A stretch of 64,000 nt of DNA. It comes from Lotus japonicus (Eukaryota > Streptophyta > Magnoliopsida > Fabales > Fabaceae). Below, in pieces: positions 22,292 to 34,712 of the stretch (positions are counted from its first letter, which is position 1; every line of letters starts with the position of its first letter). The translations under genes and the position numbers were made by a program. The DNA is taken from positions 67,318,732 to 67,382,731 of the forward strand of contig NC_080044.1 of the NCBI RefSeq assembly GCF_012489685.1. The letters run 5' to 3'. The notes under the pieces are model-generated. The model was not told the DNA's origin. It did not search any database and saw nothing but the letters and a program-made list of their open reading frames with translations.

Positions 22292-23084
22292 CAATGAAGA
22301 ATGCAAAGATGGATGGAGTTTATATCCCATCATAAAAAAGCATTAATCTTATGGAAAGGAAATGAAATCTTGTAGAAAACGGAGATACGTACCAAGGAAA
22401 AGGAAAACACAAAATTCAGAGAAAGCAGAACATAATACATATTATCTTCACATGAAGAAACACGGTTCATGCAAACTAAACGATAATGACATACTGATCA
22501 AAGTGATCAGAAATTCAAATTCAAAAAAAAAAAAAGTGATCAGAAATTCAGAACCACTTTGAGTCTTTGACATAGCTTTATTACTTATTGGATACAGCTT
22601 TCTTTGCTCCAACACCACATTAACCAAAAGCAAAGGATGTGATTGAGCTTTTGGGTGTCTGTTACGTGTTAAATTGTTTCATTAATATTGTGTTTACTAA
22701 ACAAACTTCAGTTAAAACGTCTAACACCAATGTTGCTGAAATGTTTTCATTATGGTAAAGCAAGTTTACACAACGAAAACGATACTTAACACTCCTACGG
22801 TACGGTGTTAGACATTTCAAAAAGAAAAAAAAAAAACTAATTGAGCGTTATTTTCCGGGGAGACGTAAACCGTGCATCTTTGACGAAAAAAAATGGAGGT
22901 GGTCAAATTATGAATTTTGTCCACATATATTCATGTAGTTTTTCCTTAATATTAAGCGATTTTCAAGATGAGTAACGATGGCTTTTCCCCATATAATTTC
23001 GCGGACAATTTTCTGTAACATTAAATAGCAATTTCCGCCCTCGTATAATAGCTCATGTGGTAGGAGTTGGGGACATATGTGTTG
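22292..23084. other. Intergenic
   Basis: Contains a 15-bp direct repeat GTGATCAGAAATTCA (22503-22517 and 22536-22550) around a short A-rich insert, and nothing else that can be named. Confidence 0.5.
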
Positions 23085-23092
23085 GGTAGGGA

Positions 23093-23916
23093 TAGGGGTG
23101 TTCAAAAACTGGATATGGTTAAAACCAAACCATATCCACTTTAAAACCAGTTTTACAATTTGGATTTTTTAACCGATCCAGTTTTGATATCTCAAACCGG
23201 TTATAAAACCGGTTTTTAATCTGGATCCGGATTTAACTAGATTAAAACCGGTTTTAAACCAGTTTTAAAATCCGGATTTAGTTCAGAAATTAGTTTTTAA
23301 AACTGGATTTGATTGAAAAACCGGATTTAAAACCGGATTTTAAAATTGGATTTGGTTCAAACCGAATTTTAAAACTGGATTTTGAAACTATAATTGGTCA
23401 TTTCATTTTTCTAATATGATATACGGTCAAATTTCTCTAAGATGATGGACTAAAAAACGTGAATATAACTTTTATGAGTTTCTCGTAACACGAAAAATAG
23501 GATGAACATACACCAAATGAAATTAGGATGAACATAAAAATAAAGAAAAACCGGTTGGATTTTTGGGCGGCGGCGGCGAGATTTTTGGGCGGCGGCGAGT
23601 TGGATTGGAATTTGGAATTAGGGTTCTTTCATGGTTGAAACATGGAATTGAATTTGGGTTTTGGAAATTGGAAGTAAAACCGGTTATGAATTAGGAATAT
23701 TAATAATGGAATATTGAATTTTTAAAAATATTGAATTTGGTTTTGGATATGGTAATCCGGTTTTTTAACCAAATTTAAAAACTGGATATCCATATTGGTA
23801 TCCACTTTAAAAACTGGATAAATTATAAATGGTTTTATATGAAACCGGATTTTCTGGATATGGTTATGGTTTGGTTATGGATTGGTTATTGAAACCGGAT
23901 TTTTTGAACACCCCTA
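23093..23916. mobile_element. hAT-type non-autonomous element rich in ACCGG motifs
   Basis: An 824-bp element with inverted ends TAGGGGTGTTCAAAAA on both sides, flanked by GGTAGGGA (23085-23092) and GGTAGAGA (23917-23924), a 7-of-8 target duplication. The interior is packed with variants of AAACCGGTTT and AAAACCGGATTT in both orientations. It is noncoding. The same general design occurs at 43810-44350. Confidence 0.65.
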
Positions 23917-23924
23917 GGTAGAGA

Positions 23925-24240
23925 GAGGTCCAAGGATCGATTCCAACAATTTTCAAAAGGCTTAAATATGTTTTCGGTCCCTCTAAAACTAAGGGGAGGA
24001 CCAAAAACATATTTAAGCATTTTCAAAATAATTTATTCAGCACATGTATGATGACTTAACATGACAAGATCCACATGTACGGGGAGAATATATAAATCAC
24101 TTTTTAAAGTTTTTTTTTCAAAATATAAGTAAATTTACAAACATTAATTATTATTTTTATATTTGCTCTTATATATAATATTCAACATTCAAAAAGTTCT
24201 TATTTCTCAAATTTTGCTTGATTTTCAAGGTCATTGTCGT
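23925..24240. other. Short intergenic stretch
   Basis: AT-rich. Contains a short inverted pair around CTTAAATATGTTTTCGGTCC and GGACCAAAAACATATTTAAG (about 23961-24016), a tiny hairpin of the kind left by MITEs. Confidence 0.45.
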
Positions 24241-24813
24241 TTAGAGATAGTGAGACCTTAATACGTAGACAGACTGTTTTTTTTGCATCGAAAAGTTTAC
24301 AACAACAGAAAGAAACAAACAAACTATAGGACCGATAAAGACTCCTTTAACAACAGGACCTCTAACTCGGAGTGGGGGAGGATCACCACCTCCACATGCA
24401 CTTAAAGCTAATGAAGAAGAAGCTTTATGCGCCATTCAATATTCCGCCGCAGCATTCCTCTCGTGACTAATCCAGGACACTCTAGCATGCTGCCATTCCC
24501 TGTTCGGAAGCACACAAATGTCATGGATAATCCCGGCATGAGCTTGAAAACGCTAGGTATATGTACTGGAAATTATGCGAACCAGATCCTGACAATGCAC
24601 CTCGCACCTGATTTCCCGATGACCATTAGTCGAGGCCAACCGCAATCCTTCCCGTAATGTCGACGCATCTGCAAAGAAGGGATAACCACCCACCTCACGC
24701 CACTGGAACTCGCTCAACAACTTACTCGTGCTGTCGCGGAGGAGCCCACCCCCTCCCATACAACACTCCTCCTCTCTAAAACTCTCGTTTGTGTTAAGTT
24801 TTACCCAGCCCAT
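24241..24813 (-). pseudogene. RNase H-like (RVT_3) LINE relic
   Basis: One minus-strand frame runs from 24813 to the stop at 24241 and is broken by only two further stops (near 24551 and 24436). It begins GWVKLNTNESF, where the domain usually has a catalytic Asp (NTDGS). It continues through a Glu-containing middle segment and ends with SWISHERNAAAEY near the usual RNxxAD position. Just before the end there is a run of eight A residues (minus strand), as at a LINE 3' end. It is a dead fragment, most likely the C-terminal tail of an L1-type ORF2. Confidence 0.65.
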
Positions 24814-25549
24814 TGGAGGAGCTCTCTAGCGGTGACCAATAAACATTGATTCTTAAATTGGGGTAATTTGAAAAAAGTTATTAAAAAAATACAAATTTTA
24901 TTGCTACTAACTAATTTTAACAAATTTTCTTAATCATAAAAATTAGGTAAATGTAACGACTGAAAGAGTATGAAAGCTCGCAAATTAAATAGTGTTTTTT
25001 CATATACATAAATCTAGCGATTTGACTAAAACCTCATGCTCAAGAGACTAGAGTTATTTCCACTCCAACCAACACTTTGTTGGCAATTAAGTTCTTGCAT
25101 TGTATTTGAGTGCGAGACTATTTTGCACTAAAAATGATTATAAATTTACTTTCTCATAATTAAACACGAAATCAGGTGAAATAAACTTTCTAATTTCATA
25201 GATAAATACACGACAAATTAAATTATTGTCAAATATCAACATCTAAATATGAACGTTGAAAGAGAAATTTTCCGTAGTAAGTGATTTAAAAAGGTTAAAG
25301 TCCAGAATGCACTTCAACTCTAAGCTTACCTGGAAGAAGAAAGGCACTGAATTTGTTGCTTGGTTTAAGCTAAACAGGTAAAAAATCGAAGTCCATTGCA
25401 AGCTGGGCTTCTACCTTAAACAATGAAATGATGATAAGTGTTTGATTAAGCAAGTAACAAAGAGTGCCCCACATTGAGGACCAAGTCGAGGACGCAAGAG
25501 GGACTCAAGAGTCAAGGATCTATGGGCCACTAATAGATCATAATGATAT
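24814..25549. other. Intergenic
   Basis: AT-rich with no confident feature. A short phrase near 25320-25380 (KLTWKKKGTEFVAWFKLN in the plus strand) might be a transposon-protein remnant, but I cannot place it. Confidence 0.4.
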
Positions 25550-25622
25550 GTGTGTGGTTTTGTATTATGGGTTGGAGTACCCCTTGTACTCCCTTTTAAT
25601 ACATCATTGGCTTATAAAAAAA
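25550..25622 (+). mobile_element. LINE 3' end fragment
   Basis: GGGTTGGAGTACCCCTTGTA and the following bases through an A-run (25615-25622) closely parallel the 3' end of the LINE at 10302-11339. Only the last 70 or so bases can be recognised. The upstream limit and target duplications are unclear. Confidence 0.5.
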
Positions 25623-25954
25623 AATATGGATTATGTGCTACTTAGGGGCATGAACTGATGGATTACAACCTTAAAGAGCCACCTAACATGGCTCTGTTGG
25701 ATACGAGAAGCCTAAACCATGAAAACTTCTACCAACAATTAAGAAGGACATGTTTGGAAATATGTACAGTAGAAAATTATAGTGAAATTAAAATCATAGT
25801 GAATATAAAAAAAATTATCATAAATTGATTAGCTCACCATACTTTTTTTAGCGTGTATCTAAATATGGATTAAGATTATGATCAGGCATCACACTTATAC
25901 AAAAATCTTAGGACATTAAGTAAGCGGGTCACATATGTTATATTGGATCTGTTT

Positions 25955-26200
25955 TTTTGGTACATCGGAAAATTAAAGAACATGAAGAAGAACTACAAGG
26001 CTAACAAGTCCCTAGCCAAGATGGGACAAAGCTCTTGAGTAGGAACCTCAAGATAGGTATAAGAGCATTGAAGACGACTACCCAACCCGGCAAGACAATC
26101 CGCAGCGTCATTCGCATCTCGAGAGATATGTCTGAGCTCCACATCCCAATCACGATCCAAGAGCAGCTTTAACTCTAGCAAGTTGGAGGCCTGAACATGG
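25955..26200 (-). pseudogene. Truncated LINE tail with RNase H end segment
   Basis: The minus strand 26181-25993 encodes LRHISRDANDAADCLAGLG, the last part of the RVT_3 RNase H domain with its conserved Asp, and ends at a stop. It is followed by a short 3' UTR and an A-run at about 25953-25959. The 5' part is missing. It is unrelated in position to the relic at 24241-24813. Confidence 0.6.
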
Positions 26201-29096
26201 AATTGATACTTTCGCTTAAAAAATTAGTGATAATTGAATAATTTTTTGATTTACTTTAAGTGAATTTTTTTAGTAGCAGAAATTAACTTATGTTTGTTTA
26301 CAAACATATAAAAAAATTGTTTTTCCCTTTAAAAATTTGCTAGAAATAATGATTGCTTTTTCTAAAAATAACTTACAGAAATAATTAAATTTTTGTTTTT
26401 TTCTTTGGAATTCTGCTTTTTATCAAATGCATATACAAATGAGTCGAAAGTTCAGTGATAAAAAGTGATTTTTTGAACCCTAAGTCGATAGTTCAATTTC
26501 TAGGAGATACATTCTTAACAGACATTTGACATTCGCCACAGCTCGGTCGGAATTGCGAGAATAACTTAATACACATAAAAAAAATATAAATTTCTATAAA
26601 AATGATTATTTCACAAAATAAGTAAAGAGAAACGGACTCGAAAGTCCAAACTCATACTTGAAAACTCAAAATCAACCTCTACAACTTGAAATGATGGCCG
26701 ACCATATCGAACCCACATAGAGAGTTTTGAAAGTACTTGGCAACAAGCTTGTCTGGTTTACAAATGATCGTCCTTTGAAAGCTCTTTGAAAGCTCTTTCC
26801 TTTTGACGTTTTAAATCCGTGCACATTTGCTACCTCCTCCACCATAGTTCCAATTTCTTTTACTATTATTAACACTGAAGGTAATATGGCACAATTGAAG
26901 GCTCCGTGCAGTTCTTTTCTTTTGTATTACAAACATTATTGAAAAATGTTCCATCTTTAAGTGTAGACCTATATGATGAAAAACAGCTTTCCACTTCACC
27001 AAAAAAAGATAAGGAAGAACCGAAGAATGGATTATCTTAAGCACTCATGAGTGATGAGAGTTATTTAACCCTACTATAGTTGATTGATATATATGATCAC
27101 TTACAGAAAAATCATGAATTCCTTGACCACCCATTTGTCTTAAATTTTATTGTCCACCTAAGATGAGATTAAGCAAGGAAAAAAAATTGGTGTTTGTTGT
27201 GGTACCTTAAACCAGATTAAGGTGTGGTACTCAAAATTAGTTGGTTCAATAATAAAGACTTATGTACCAGTTAAAATTTTAGTTATTCTATCGTAGTAAT
27301 GTTGCGTTCCATTTTTAGGGATGTGAGATTTATGAGTTGTGTTTTCTGAGCTTTGTTCATCTCATCAATCATGATCATTTTACGCGCATTTCCATCATTA
27401 TCATCATTTATTTCTACAACTAGTCCATTTTTCATTTAAAAATGAATTTCATGAGATAAAGTTACTTGACAAGTAAAGTAAAATTTAAATATGTAGTATT
27501 TACCTTGAATAATATGGCAATAACCTATTGAATTACTTAATGGGGTACCACTCCTAAAAAAAATCAACGTACCACATAATTTACCAAAAATGTTTCTCTA
27601 TTAGAACAAATATTTGACCACAAGACCGGTTGAACCATGAGGATTTATTCTCAATCCATAAAAAAAATTTATTCACTTCTTGCTTTAAAATATTGTTAAC
27701 GTCTATTTGCACTGATACTAACAATATATAAACATCAAGATAACCTTATTCAACATGTATCGAATTGTGTATCCAACTTGCAATCAAATCTGCACTAATA
27801 AGCTTCTTAAAGCATCTCCAATGTGAGTATGTAATGTCAAATACATACTCCCACCAATATATATTACCATTGGAGCATATTTTTAATTCTAACATGGCTA
27901 GTGAGGGTATGTGGGAGTAGATACTCAATTTAATCATGAAAAGTGTGTTTGCATTTATTATTGCTTAATGTAAAAGGTTTAAATAGAACTTGCAATTAAT
28001 AAAATAATTTTTTTATATAAACTTTTAAGAGTTGTTGAGTTGGAGTAAAAATTAATAAAATGATGTAGATGATGTCGCATTGTTAGAAGTTGTAAAAAGT
28101 AAAATGTAAATACTTTAGTGAATATCATGGTTAAATGTGTTCTTAGTCTCTTAGTCTTTTGTTTTTCCTTTTCCATTATTGATTTGCTGAGTATATAGTG
28201 GGTTGGCTGCAAAGCCAAGGAAAAATATTACATTATGGTTTTTCAAAAATCAAGAAAGAATTGCATGTGAAGAACTATATGAGGCTTTTTGAAGGGCATA
28301 TTACTTTGTATCAGTGATTAAATGCTTGTACTGTTCATAGTTATCTTTCCACCAACAATACCATGTGAAAAACTTTCAGAAACCATATTCAGTCTGCATG
28401 TTATAAGTCATGAGAGTGCACTGACAGAAGGTGTTTTAAGTTGCACTTGCTGCAAAGTTGAACCCATATATGAGTTAGTGACATTACACCATGACTTCAT
28501 AATTGCATGGGTGTTTGTATTTATGTTCAAATTGACTAAAAATACATTCACTCGAAGGACACAAGAGATAATAATTGTTCAAAAACACATTTAAACTGTC
28601 TTGAAACATGCCCTGGCGGAAATACAAACACCCCATTATAGGTTCAAGTTTTCAATTGTGCTTCTTGTTCATGCTAAAATATTAACAAGCAACATGTCAT
28701 GGAAATCCCTAAAATTTTGCATGGAATTGTTAATCTAAGTCACATCCTATAGGAGTAGTAGCCTGCAAAAGTTTCTGATAAGAGTTACACCACCTGCTGT
28801 TGCCTTTCAATTTCTCCAATTTCAACAAACTTTCTTTCTAAAATATCTCATATTTCAAAAATATATATCCAACCTTGCTTACAACTTACAAAACAAAAAA
28901 CATCCAAAGTAAACCACAAAAATAGCAACAATCATCAATAAAGCAGCAACCTATGTAACCTGAAACTCGGCTTCCTTTACCTTCTTAAGAATAAGTGGCA
29001 TAGTGGCACTTCCACATCTGCTAATAAGTGTCACTCTTCAAATTGCACTCCCCCACCCACTACCTTAGATAAGAGTTTTCAATTCTCATTCAAATT
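26201..29096. other. Intergenic, no gene recognised
   Basis: AT-rich. Short open frames at 26672-27044 (-), 27746-28218 (-) and 28322-28594 (+) have no domain or splice context that I recognise. Near 27809, AGCATCTCCAATG and the opposing CATTGGAGCAT about 65 bases on resemble the ends of the MITE at 30932, so a degraded copy is likely. 28620-29096 presumably includes the 3' UTR of the zinc-finger gene. Confidence 0.45.
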
Positions 29097-29615
29097 TCAG
29101 AGCCTTAAAGACAAGTCAAGTTGGCTAATATCCTCCTGAACATGTTCAGAAGTAGTGTAACCCCTTGAACCATAGCTGAAGTTTTTTTGTCCAGCAAGCC
29201 CCACACCATGATGTCCTTGGTTATGATCTGGAACCCCAAGAGCATGATGACCAAGATGTTGATGATGATGATGATGAGAATTACCACTACTGAAGTTTGA
29301 TGACTGATGATGCTGTTCTGGTCCCACATAAGATTGCATGGCTGAACTCAATTCTCTACTCTTCTTAGCCAGTGTCCTCTCCAGCTTGTGAGCATTCTGG
29401 TGTCCACCAAGTGCTTGAGAGCTGTAAAACTTCCTCTGGCAATAGTTGCATGAGAACATCCTAGGCTCTATGGGGTTGTGATTAATAGGTGAAGATGAAG
29501 AACAAGAAGATGAAGAAGGCTCAAGGACAAGATCAAGATTGAGGTGATGACTCTCACTCTCAATCTCAGCTTGTTGGCTTGGGTGAAGAGAAGAACTATT
29601 AGGATGGAAATTCAT
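29097..29615 (-). CDS. C2H2 zinc finger protein, single finger with EAR motifs
   Basis: An intronless 172-residue nuclear protein. The only finger (residues 56-76, CNYCQRKFYSSQALGGHQNAH) carries the plant-specific QALGGH core (67-72) with Cys56, Cys59, His72 and His76. The sequence around the finger resembles the ZFP1/3/4-type one-finger group of Arabidopsis. An LNLDL motif (25-29) and the C-terminal LDLSLRL (166-172) both fit the EAR repression pattern, so it is likely a transcriptional repressor. A serine-rich stretch precedes the finger and a His-rich stretch (HHHHHQH) follows it. The start is the ATG at 29615; the frame upstream has only a non-ATG codon. TATATGCATAAA about 115 bases upstream on the minus strand may be the TATA box. 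Target genes are unknown. Confidence 0.93.
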   Translation of the reverse strand: MNFHPNSSSLHPSQQAEIESESHHLNLDLVLEPSSSSCSSSSPINHNPIEPRMFSCNYCQRKFYSSQALGGHQNAHKLERTLAKKSRELSSAMQSYVGPEQHHQSSNFSSGNSHHHHHQHLGHHALGVPDHNQGHHGVGLAGQKNFSYGSRGYTTSEHVQEDISQLDLSLRL

Positions 29616-29642
29616 GGCTAGAAAGAAAGAATGATTATGCAC

Positions 29643-30931
29643 ACTACAGAGTACAGTACAGAGTATAGTGGTTTATGAGGCAAAGTGCACTATATGGAAG
29701 TGTGGGGTGAGAGAGAGGAGCTTTATGCATATAAGAGGCTCAAAGGTACATTGTTCCTGCAGACACAAATAGTAGTATATTCAGTGAAAATTGAGTAAGA
29801 TAGAGGGACATATATCTGCAAGATCAGTGGAGAATCGATGAGGTTGTCTCCTTCATTAATGGCAGAGTTAGGATCCTTTGTCGGTTGAGGCTCAATAATA
29901 ATTCTCTGGTATGAGAACCCCACTATGATGAAGATTAATTTTTTCTTTATATTGTATTTTAACTTTATTTTTTATGTGTTTGAAAACGAGTGAATGGATG
30001 TTTGCAATTTAAGCATGTAATCAGAAGTTGTAACCCGCTTTGCTGTGACCCTTATCAACAAGTAGTTTAGACTTAAATCATGCAGTGTTTCAATCAAATT
30101 TCCCAATTTGGAATTGCAAAATGGGCAAGATAAACCACCTTGACTGGACTAAATAATGAACTTGATTGGAGACCATTTTTACATTTTGTCTTGAATCTAA
30201 GCTGTGTTTCATTATCTGTTGTCCATACAAGATTGGACAATGATCCCTCGGCGGCATATAGATATAGATTAATTGACATTGAAGCAGTGTGCTAAATTAC
30301 GGTTCTATAATATGTATAGTGGTCAAGTTGTGTAGAAGCCATGTATATTTGTCTGCCCATGTATGTACATAACTACAAAGGCTAATCATTTTGGTTGTAT
30401 ATACATACTAACCTATGAACCTTAATCTCCCTTGATTTAAATTAGTATATCTTTATCTATTCAAATTTTCCAACATAAATCACTCTTTAACATGCCAATT
30501 AACTAGCATAGACAAAAAGTAAAACGATTTAGCTCAACACTTTAAATAATAATTTGCAGAATTGTAGTGATGATGATTGAAAAATTAATAAAATATATTT
30601 TAACATGATTCACTTCACCTGCATCATTTTTTTTTTCTTCCCGGACCAATTTCAAATAAAAAGTTTTACGAAAATATTAGGTAGACATATGGTTTTCTTA
30701 ATGCTCATCCGACATATGCTTTAGCGGCTAATTTTAACCACCTCTAATGTTGCTGTATCTAATTGGATGGATGTCGAGCCCAAACTTTATGCCTAGTTGT
30801 CTACTATAAGAGCTAAAAAAGAAAACTATTAGAGATAAAATATTAGCTTTTAAGAGACAAAAAGGAAAATATATTTTTATGTTTAATTATGAGACAAGGA
30901 AGGGAACAAGTTATTTTTTTATCAACTACTA
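29643..30931. other. Intergenic, includes the zinc-finger gene promoter
   Basis: The first few hundred bases form the promoter side of the minus-strand zinc-finger gene. The remainder is AT-rich and shows no gene. Confidence 0.5.
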
Positions 30932-31328
30932 TAGCATCTCCAATGCAAGGTTCTTAGTTCTTATTTTTGAGTTAAGAACTAAGAACTAAGAACTTTATCA
31001 TTAGAGGTGCTGACATGGAGCTCTTAGTTCTTAAAAATAAAAACTCAGTTCTTATATAAGGAGTTTTACTTTTTGAGTTCTTAGCTTAAAATATTAATTA
31101 TTTCTCTGTCATCCAAATTACTTTATTACTTTATGAGTTTTGTTTTTTACTTTATGAAAATAAAAAGTATAAATAATGTGGTTGGTAAGACCAAATGAAT
31201 AGTGGTAAGAACTAAGAACTCATGGTTGGAGCAAAATTGCTTGAGAGTTGCTTAAGCACATGTGACAATACGGGCCTACATGAATAGTGCTAAGAACTAA
31301 TAAATAAGAACTAGCATTGGAGATGCTC
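30932..31328. mobile_element. Tourist/PIF-Harbinger-like MITE
   Basis: A 397-bp element with inverted ends TAGCATCTCCAATGC and (reversed) GAGCATCTCCAATGC, flanked by the 3-bp CTA and TTA. GAGCATCTCCAA ends with 3-bp T-A-rich duplications are typical of PIF/Harbinger-derived MITEs. Internal repeats of AGTTCTTA/TAAGAACT in both orientations are frequent. Confidence 0.65.
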
Positions 31329-31331
31329 TTA

Positions 31332-34300
31332 GGCTTTCCCAATATATGTATCGCTAATATCTATATCCCTACGGAGTGACATTCAGCAAACATATAAGTT
31401 ATCGTTAAAAGTCAAAAAAAAATTATTTTTATTTTAAAAAAACACACAATGTAATTGTTGGGGTTCAAAACTCCCTATGTTACATACATGCTATATATGG
31501 CAATTAAACTATCATAATTATGTTTTACATTTTTTTATAATGATCGTTTGTGACGGTTAAAAAAACCCCAAAAAACCATTAAACGTCTTAACGGTGCGGG
31601 ATTTAAAAATCTATTTGGATTCTGAAATGTTATTCAAGTGATGTTTGTAGTGTTTATACCTTAATAGTCAGCCTCTCTACAGTGCCCATGATGCTGCACC
31701 ACTACTACTTACAGTTACATACAGACCAGACTATAATAAGAGCCAGAATGGAGAAACATGTTTTCTAGCTCTGTACTCTGGCTGGCATGATTATGTCATT
31801 ATCAATCAAGCAAACTCACTATTCTATCTAGCTTTTTCTCTCCTCACCTCTCTCTTTGAATCTCAATTATAGCAGGTTTGTTTTACAGTAAAAATTCTCA
31901 TAATCAATTCTAGAAAAAAGCTATAAAGTATAACTTTTGACGCTACTGTATTTTGAATTGTGTGTCAAGCACCAATCCAAACACATTATTAGTCATTTTA
32001 CAAGTTAACTTATTGACTGGAGCAAGCACATGGGTGATGCAATAATAAAATTGGAGCTTAGCAGACAAATTAAATTCCAACCCTCTCCTTCTCCTCTTAC
32101 AGCATGTAATCCCCATTACGAAACAGGCTTCAATAACTTAATATTAAACCATGATTGAGAGATCGTATAATCTTGTGTCATCGGCTATGATTGCGGTAAG
32201 CCTTTGTCTTGTCTGCAAATCACAGACACAAAATGAACTAAGAAACTACGTTCTGTTTCCGTATGGTCAATCACTTGGTCTTAAGCTTCCAAAGCTAAGG
32301 GAACATTAATTCTTGTGCTAAAACTATACAATATCCACTCAATCAAATGGGATGTTTCCCCATGTACTTGAATAAACCTACACTAATACTAAGTAGGTTC
32401 CATGTATAAGCAGATTAATCTTGATTTGAACTGAAAAGAGCATAAAATTATAAGGGCTTGTCTGGTAATCATGTTACAGAACTGCACTAACCTCTGCAGG
32501 TTCAGTTGTTTAAATTAACAAAAAAGATAAACACCATGATCGTGATATGAGACCACTGTAGTGCCATGTCAATAACGTTTGTTTAAATTAACAAAATAAA
32601 AGATCATGTAGGCCATTATAACTTTTCATGAATTTACATCTGATTTTAAAAATTAAAGAATATACATAAAATTGAAGAAAATTGGTAGCCCATTACAAAT
32701 GGGCCAATCTACTCATGTGAGGCCCAAGAGAGAAATATAGAGACCCAGCTGGTTAAACAATTTTGTATAGTTTGCTATGACTATGATGATAGATTTCTGG
32801 AAGATTCCATTTATTAAGATTTTGCACCTGTATGGCTATCCTTAATTCATGAAACTAGGAATGAAAAGGCATGAAGAAAATTGAGCATTTGATCTCCATC
32901 TTTTTGTGTGTTTTTCGTCAGATTTTAATTCTTAATTCTTCTTGCATCTCTCTCTACCTTGAGGGCACCCCACCCCAATCTTGTAATAGACATAGCTGTG
33001 TTTAAAAATCAGACAATGAAGCCTTAACTCCGAGCTAAGCAAATATAAAGCCTGGTTAACCAAAACTTTATCTTATGTTTATTGGAAGTCCGGGATAGTT
33101 GGGCCATGGGCTTGAACCCGTAAATAACAAAATCTAGCCTGCCGAGACAAGCTTAGGCTTGTACATTGAGCCATCCTTTATTGGGCCGTAATCGTTCATT
33201 TTCTTTGACAAAAAAAGGCTATCAAGTGTACGTTTAACCAAAAATAATCTATCAATTCTTCATCTTGTAAATAAAAAGACAACAAACTATCAAGTAGGGA
33301 TTTTTTTTGCAGTGTCATGTTCAAAATATTTCAGTTTCAAAACTTCCACTGTCATGATTAATTGTATATTACACTTTTGACACTCTAGGTTTCAAAAGTG
33401 TATTTTTACTACCTGTTGGCATGAAATTTTACCCTGGTGAAGAGCTAAAGGAAATGATTGTTGAAACCAACCATATCGAGAATGGGTGGAAAAAGATAGA
33501 AAAATGGCTAAGTGTAAGATCCTCAGGTCACTAAAAGGCAAATATCAACAAGTGAAGAACTCGACTCGCCAGCAAAGGGAGTATTCTCAACGAGCAAACC
33601 CGCCAATGGAATCAGTCATATGTCGACCAACTGTTACCACCATCTCCATAACTGCAATAAACATGGGATCATGCAGAGCATGGTAGCTGCACATCGAGCG
33701 GGAAAAGCATCGGCCAGAACGTGGGCAGCTTTTAGAAGGGCAACGGTTGGAAAGAGAGAGTTTATAAATAGAGCGATCAACGTTTGAAGAAAGGGTTCGC
33801 AATTTTACTCTCAGAAAACACTCACAAAGCTCTAAATGTCTGAATCAATGAGACGCAACGAGCCTATGGAGTTTGCCACTAAGTATGTGATTGTTTGAAC
33901 CAACCATGTTTTCGAATTCATGTTCATGCTTTCTAATCAACGTTTTTGTACTTTGTTATTCAAGCAATGAAGTTTGTTTCTCAGTTTCTTACTTTTGTTC
34001 TTTTGCACTTTTGCTTTCGGCGTTCATTTTAATCAAAATTGTCCTTAATTTCCGTTTTTCATTCACAAATTCACTTCTGATAGTGTTTTCATTAAAGAAC
34101 TTTATAATCGTTTCTCTTTAATTTTATTTGTTTACCAAAAACCTCTGTAAACACTATATACCATATATGAGGAACTTGAACTTCTGAAAATAAAATTACA
34201 CATTAATTTTGGTGTGAAACTGTGAATCCACGCTGAGTCTATATACACATTTAAAATTGGAGTTTGAGATATGTTGTAGTTTGGAAAAACTATTAATTAG

Positions 34301-34712
34301 TGTTAGTAGAGCACTCAAACTTTTTTCATATAAATTTATCTTTTTACACATTTAATTACTTTATTTTTCATATTCATATAAAATTATCACAAAACTTATG
34401 CTTACTTATGTTAAAGTATGTTTAAATAAAAATATGTATAATTTAACTCGAATTTCTATCTACAATCACAACCGTTTAAATTTTGCAATAATAATTTATC
34501 TAAAAGTTTACAATAGTAGTACAGGTCAACCAATCCATGATTCACTGTAGTACTAGCTAGAATAATGACATAAAAATAAGAACAGCAACCAAAACATAAA
34601 CGGCCTCTAATGTTGCAAGTAAAACAAAACAACCATGACTTTCTTCTGCTATTATATAGAGTATCTCCTTGCAGTTGGTGAGGGTATATTCGTCTTCTTC
34701 ACACGTAAGATT
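31332..34712. other. Intergenic, with an LTR-like stretch
   Basis: No gene is recognised over 3.4 kb. Around 33480-33890 the base composition is richer in G+C, with a TATAAATAG box at 33759-33767. The downstream part resembles a leader or LTR R/U5 region, but no second LTR, primer site or target duplication was found. The rest is AT-rich. Confidence 0.35.

Noticed and set aside
26672..27044. Overlapping minus-strand frames (67 and 77 codons)
   Set aside because: No recognised domain; AT-rich surroundings and mutual overlap suggest chance.
31650..31780. Possible microRNA precursor
   Set aside because: No convincing long hairpin and no match to a microRNA family I know.
33486..33802. Short frames on both strands near 33.6 kb
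   Set aside because: They sit in an LTR-like noncoding stretch with no domain match.
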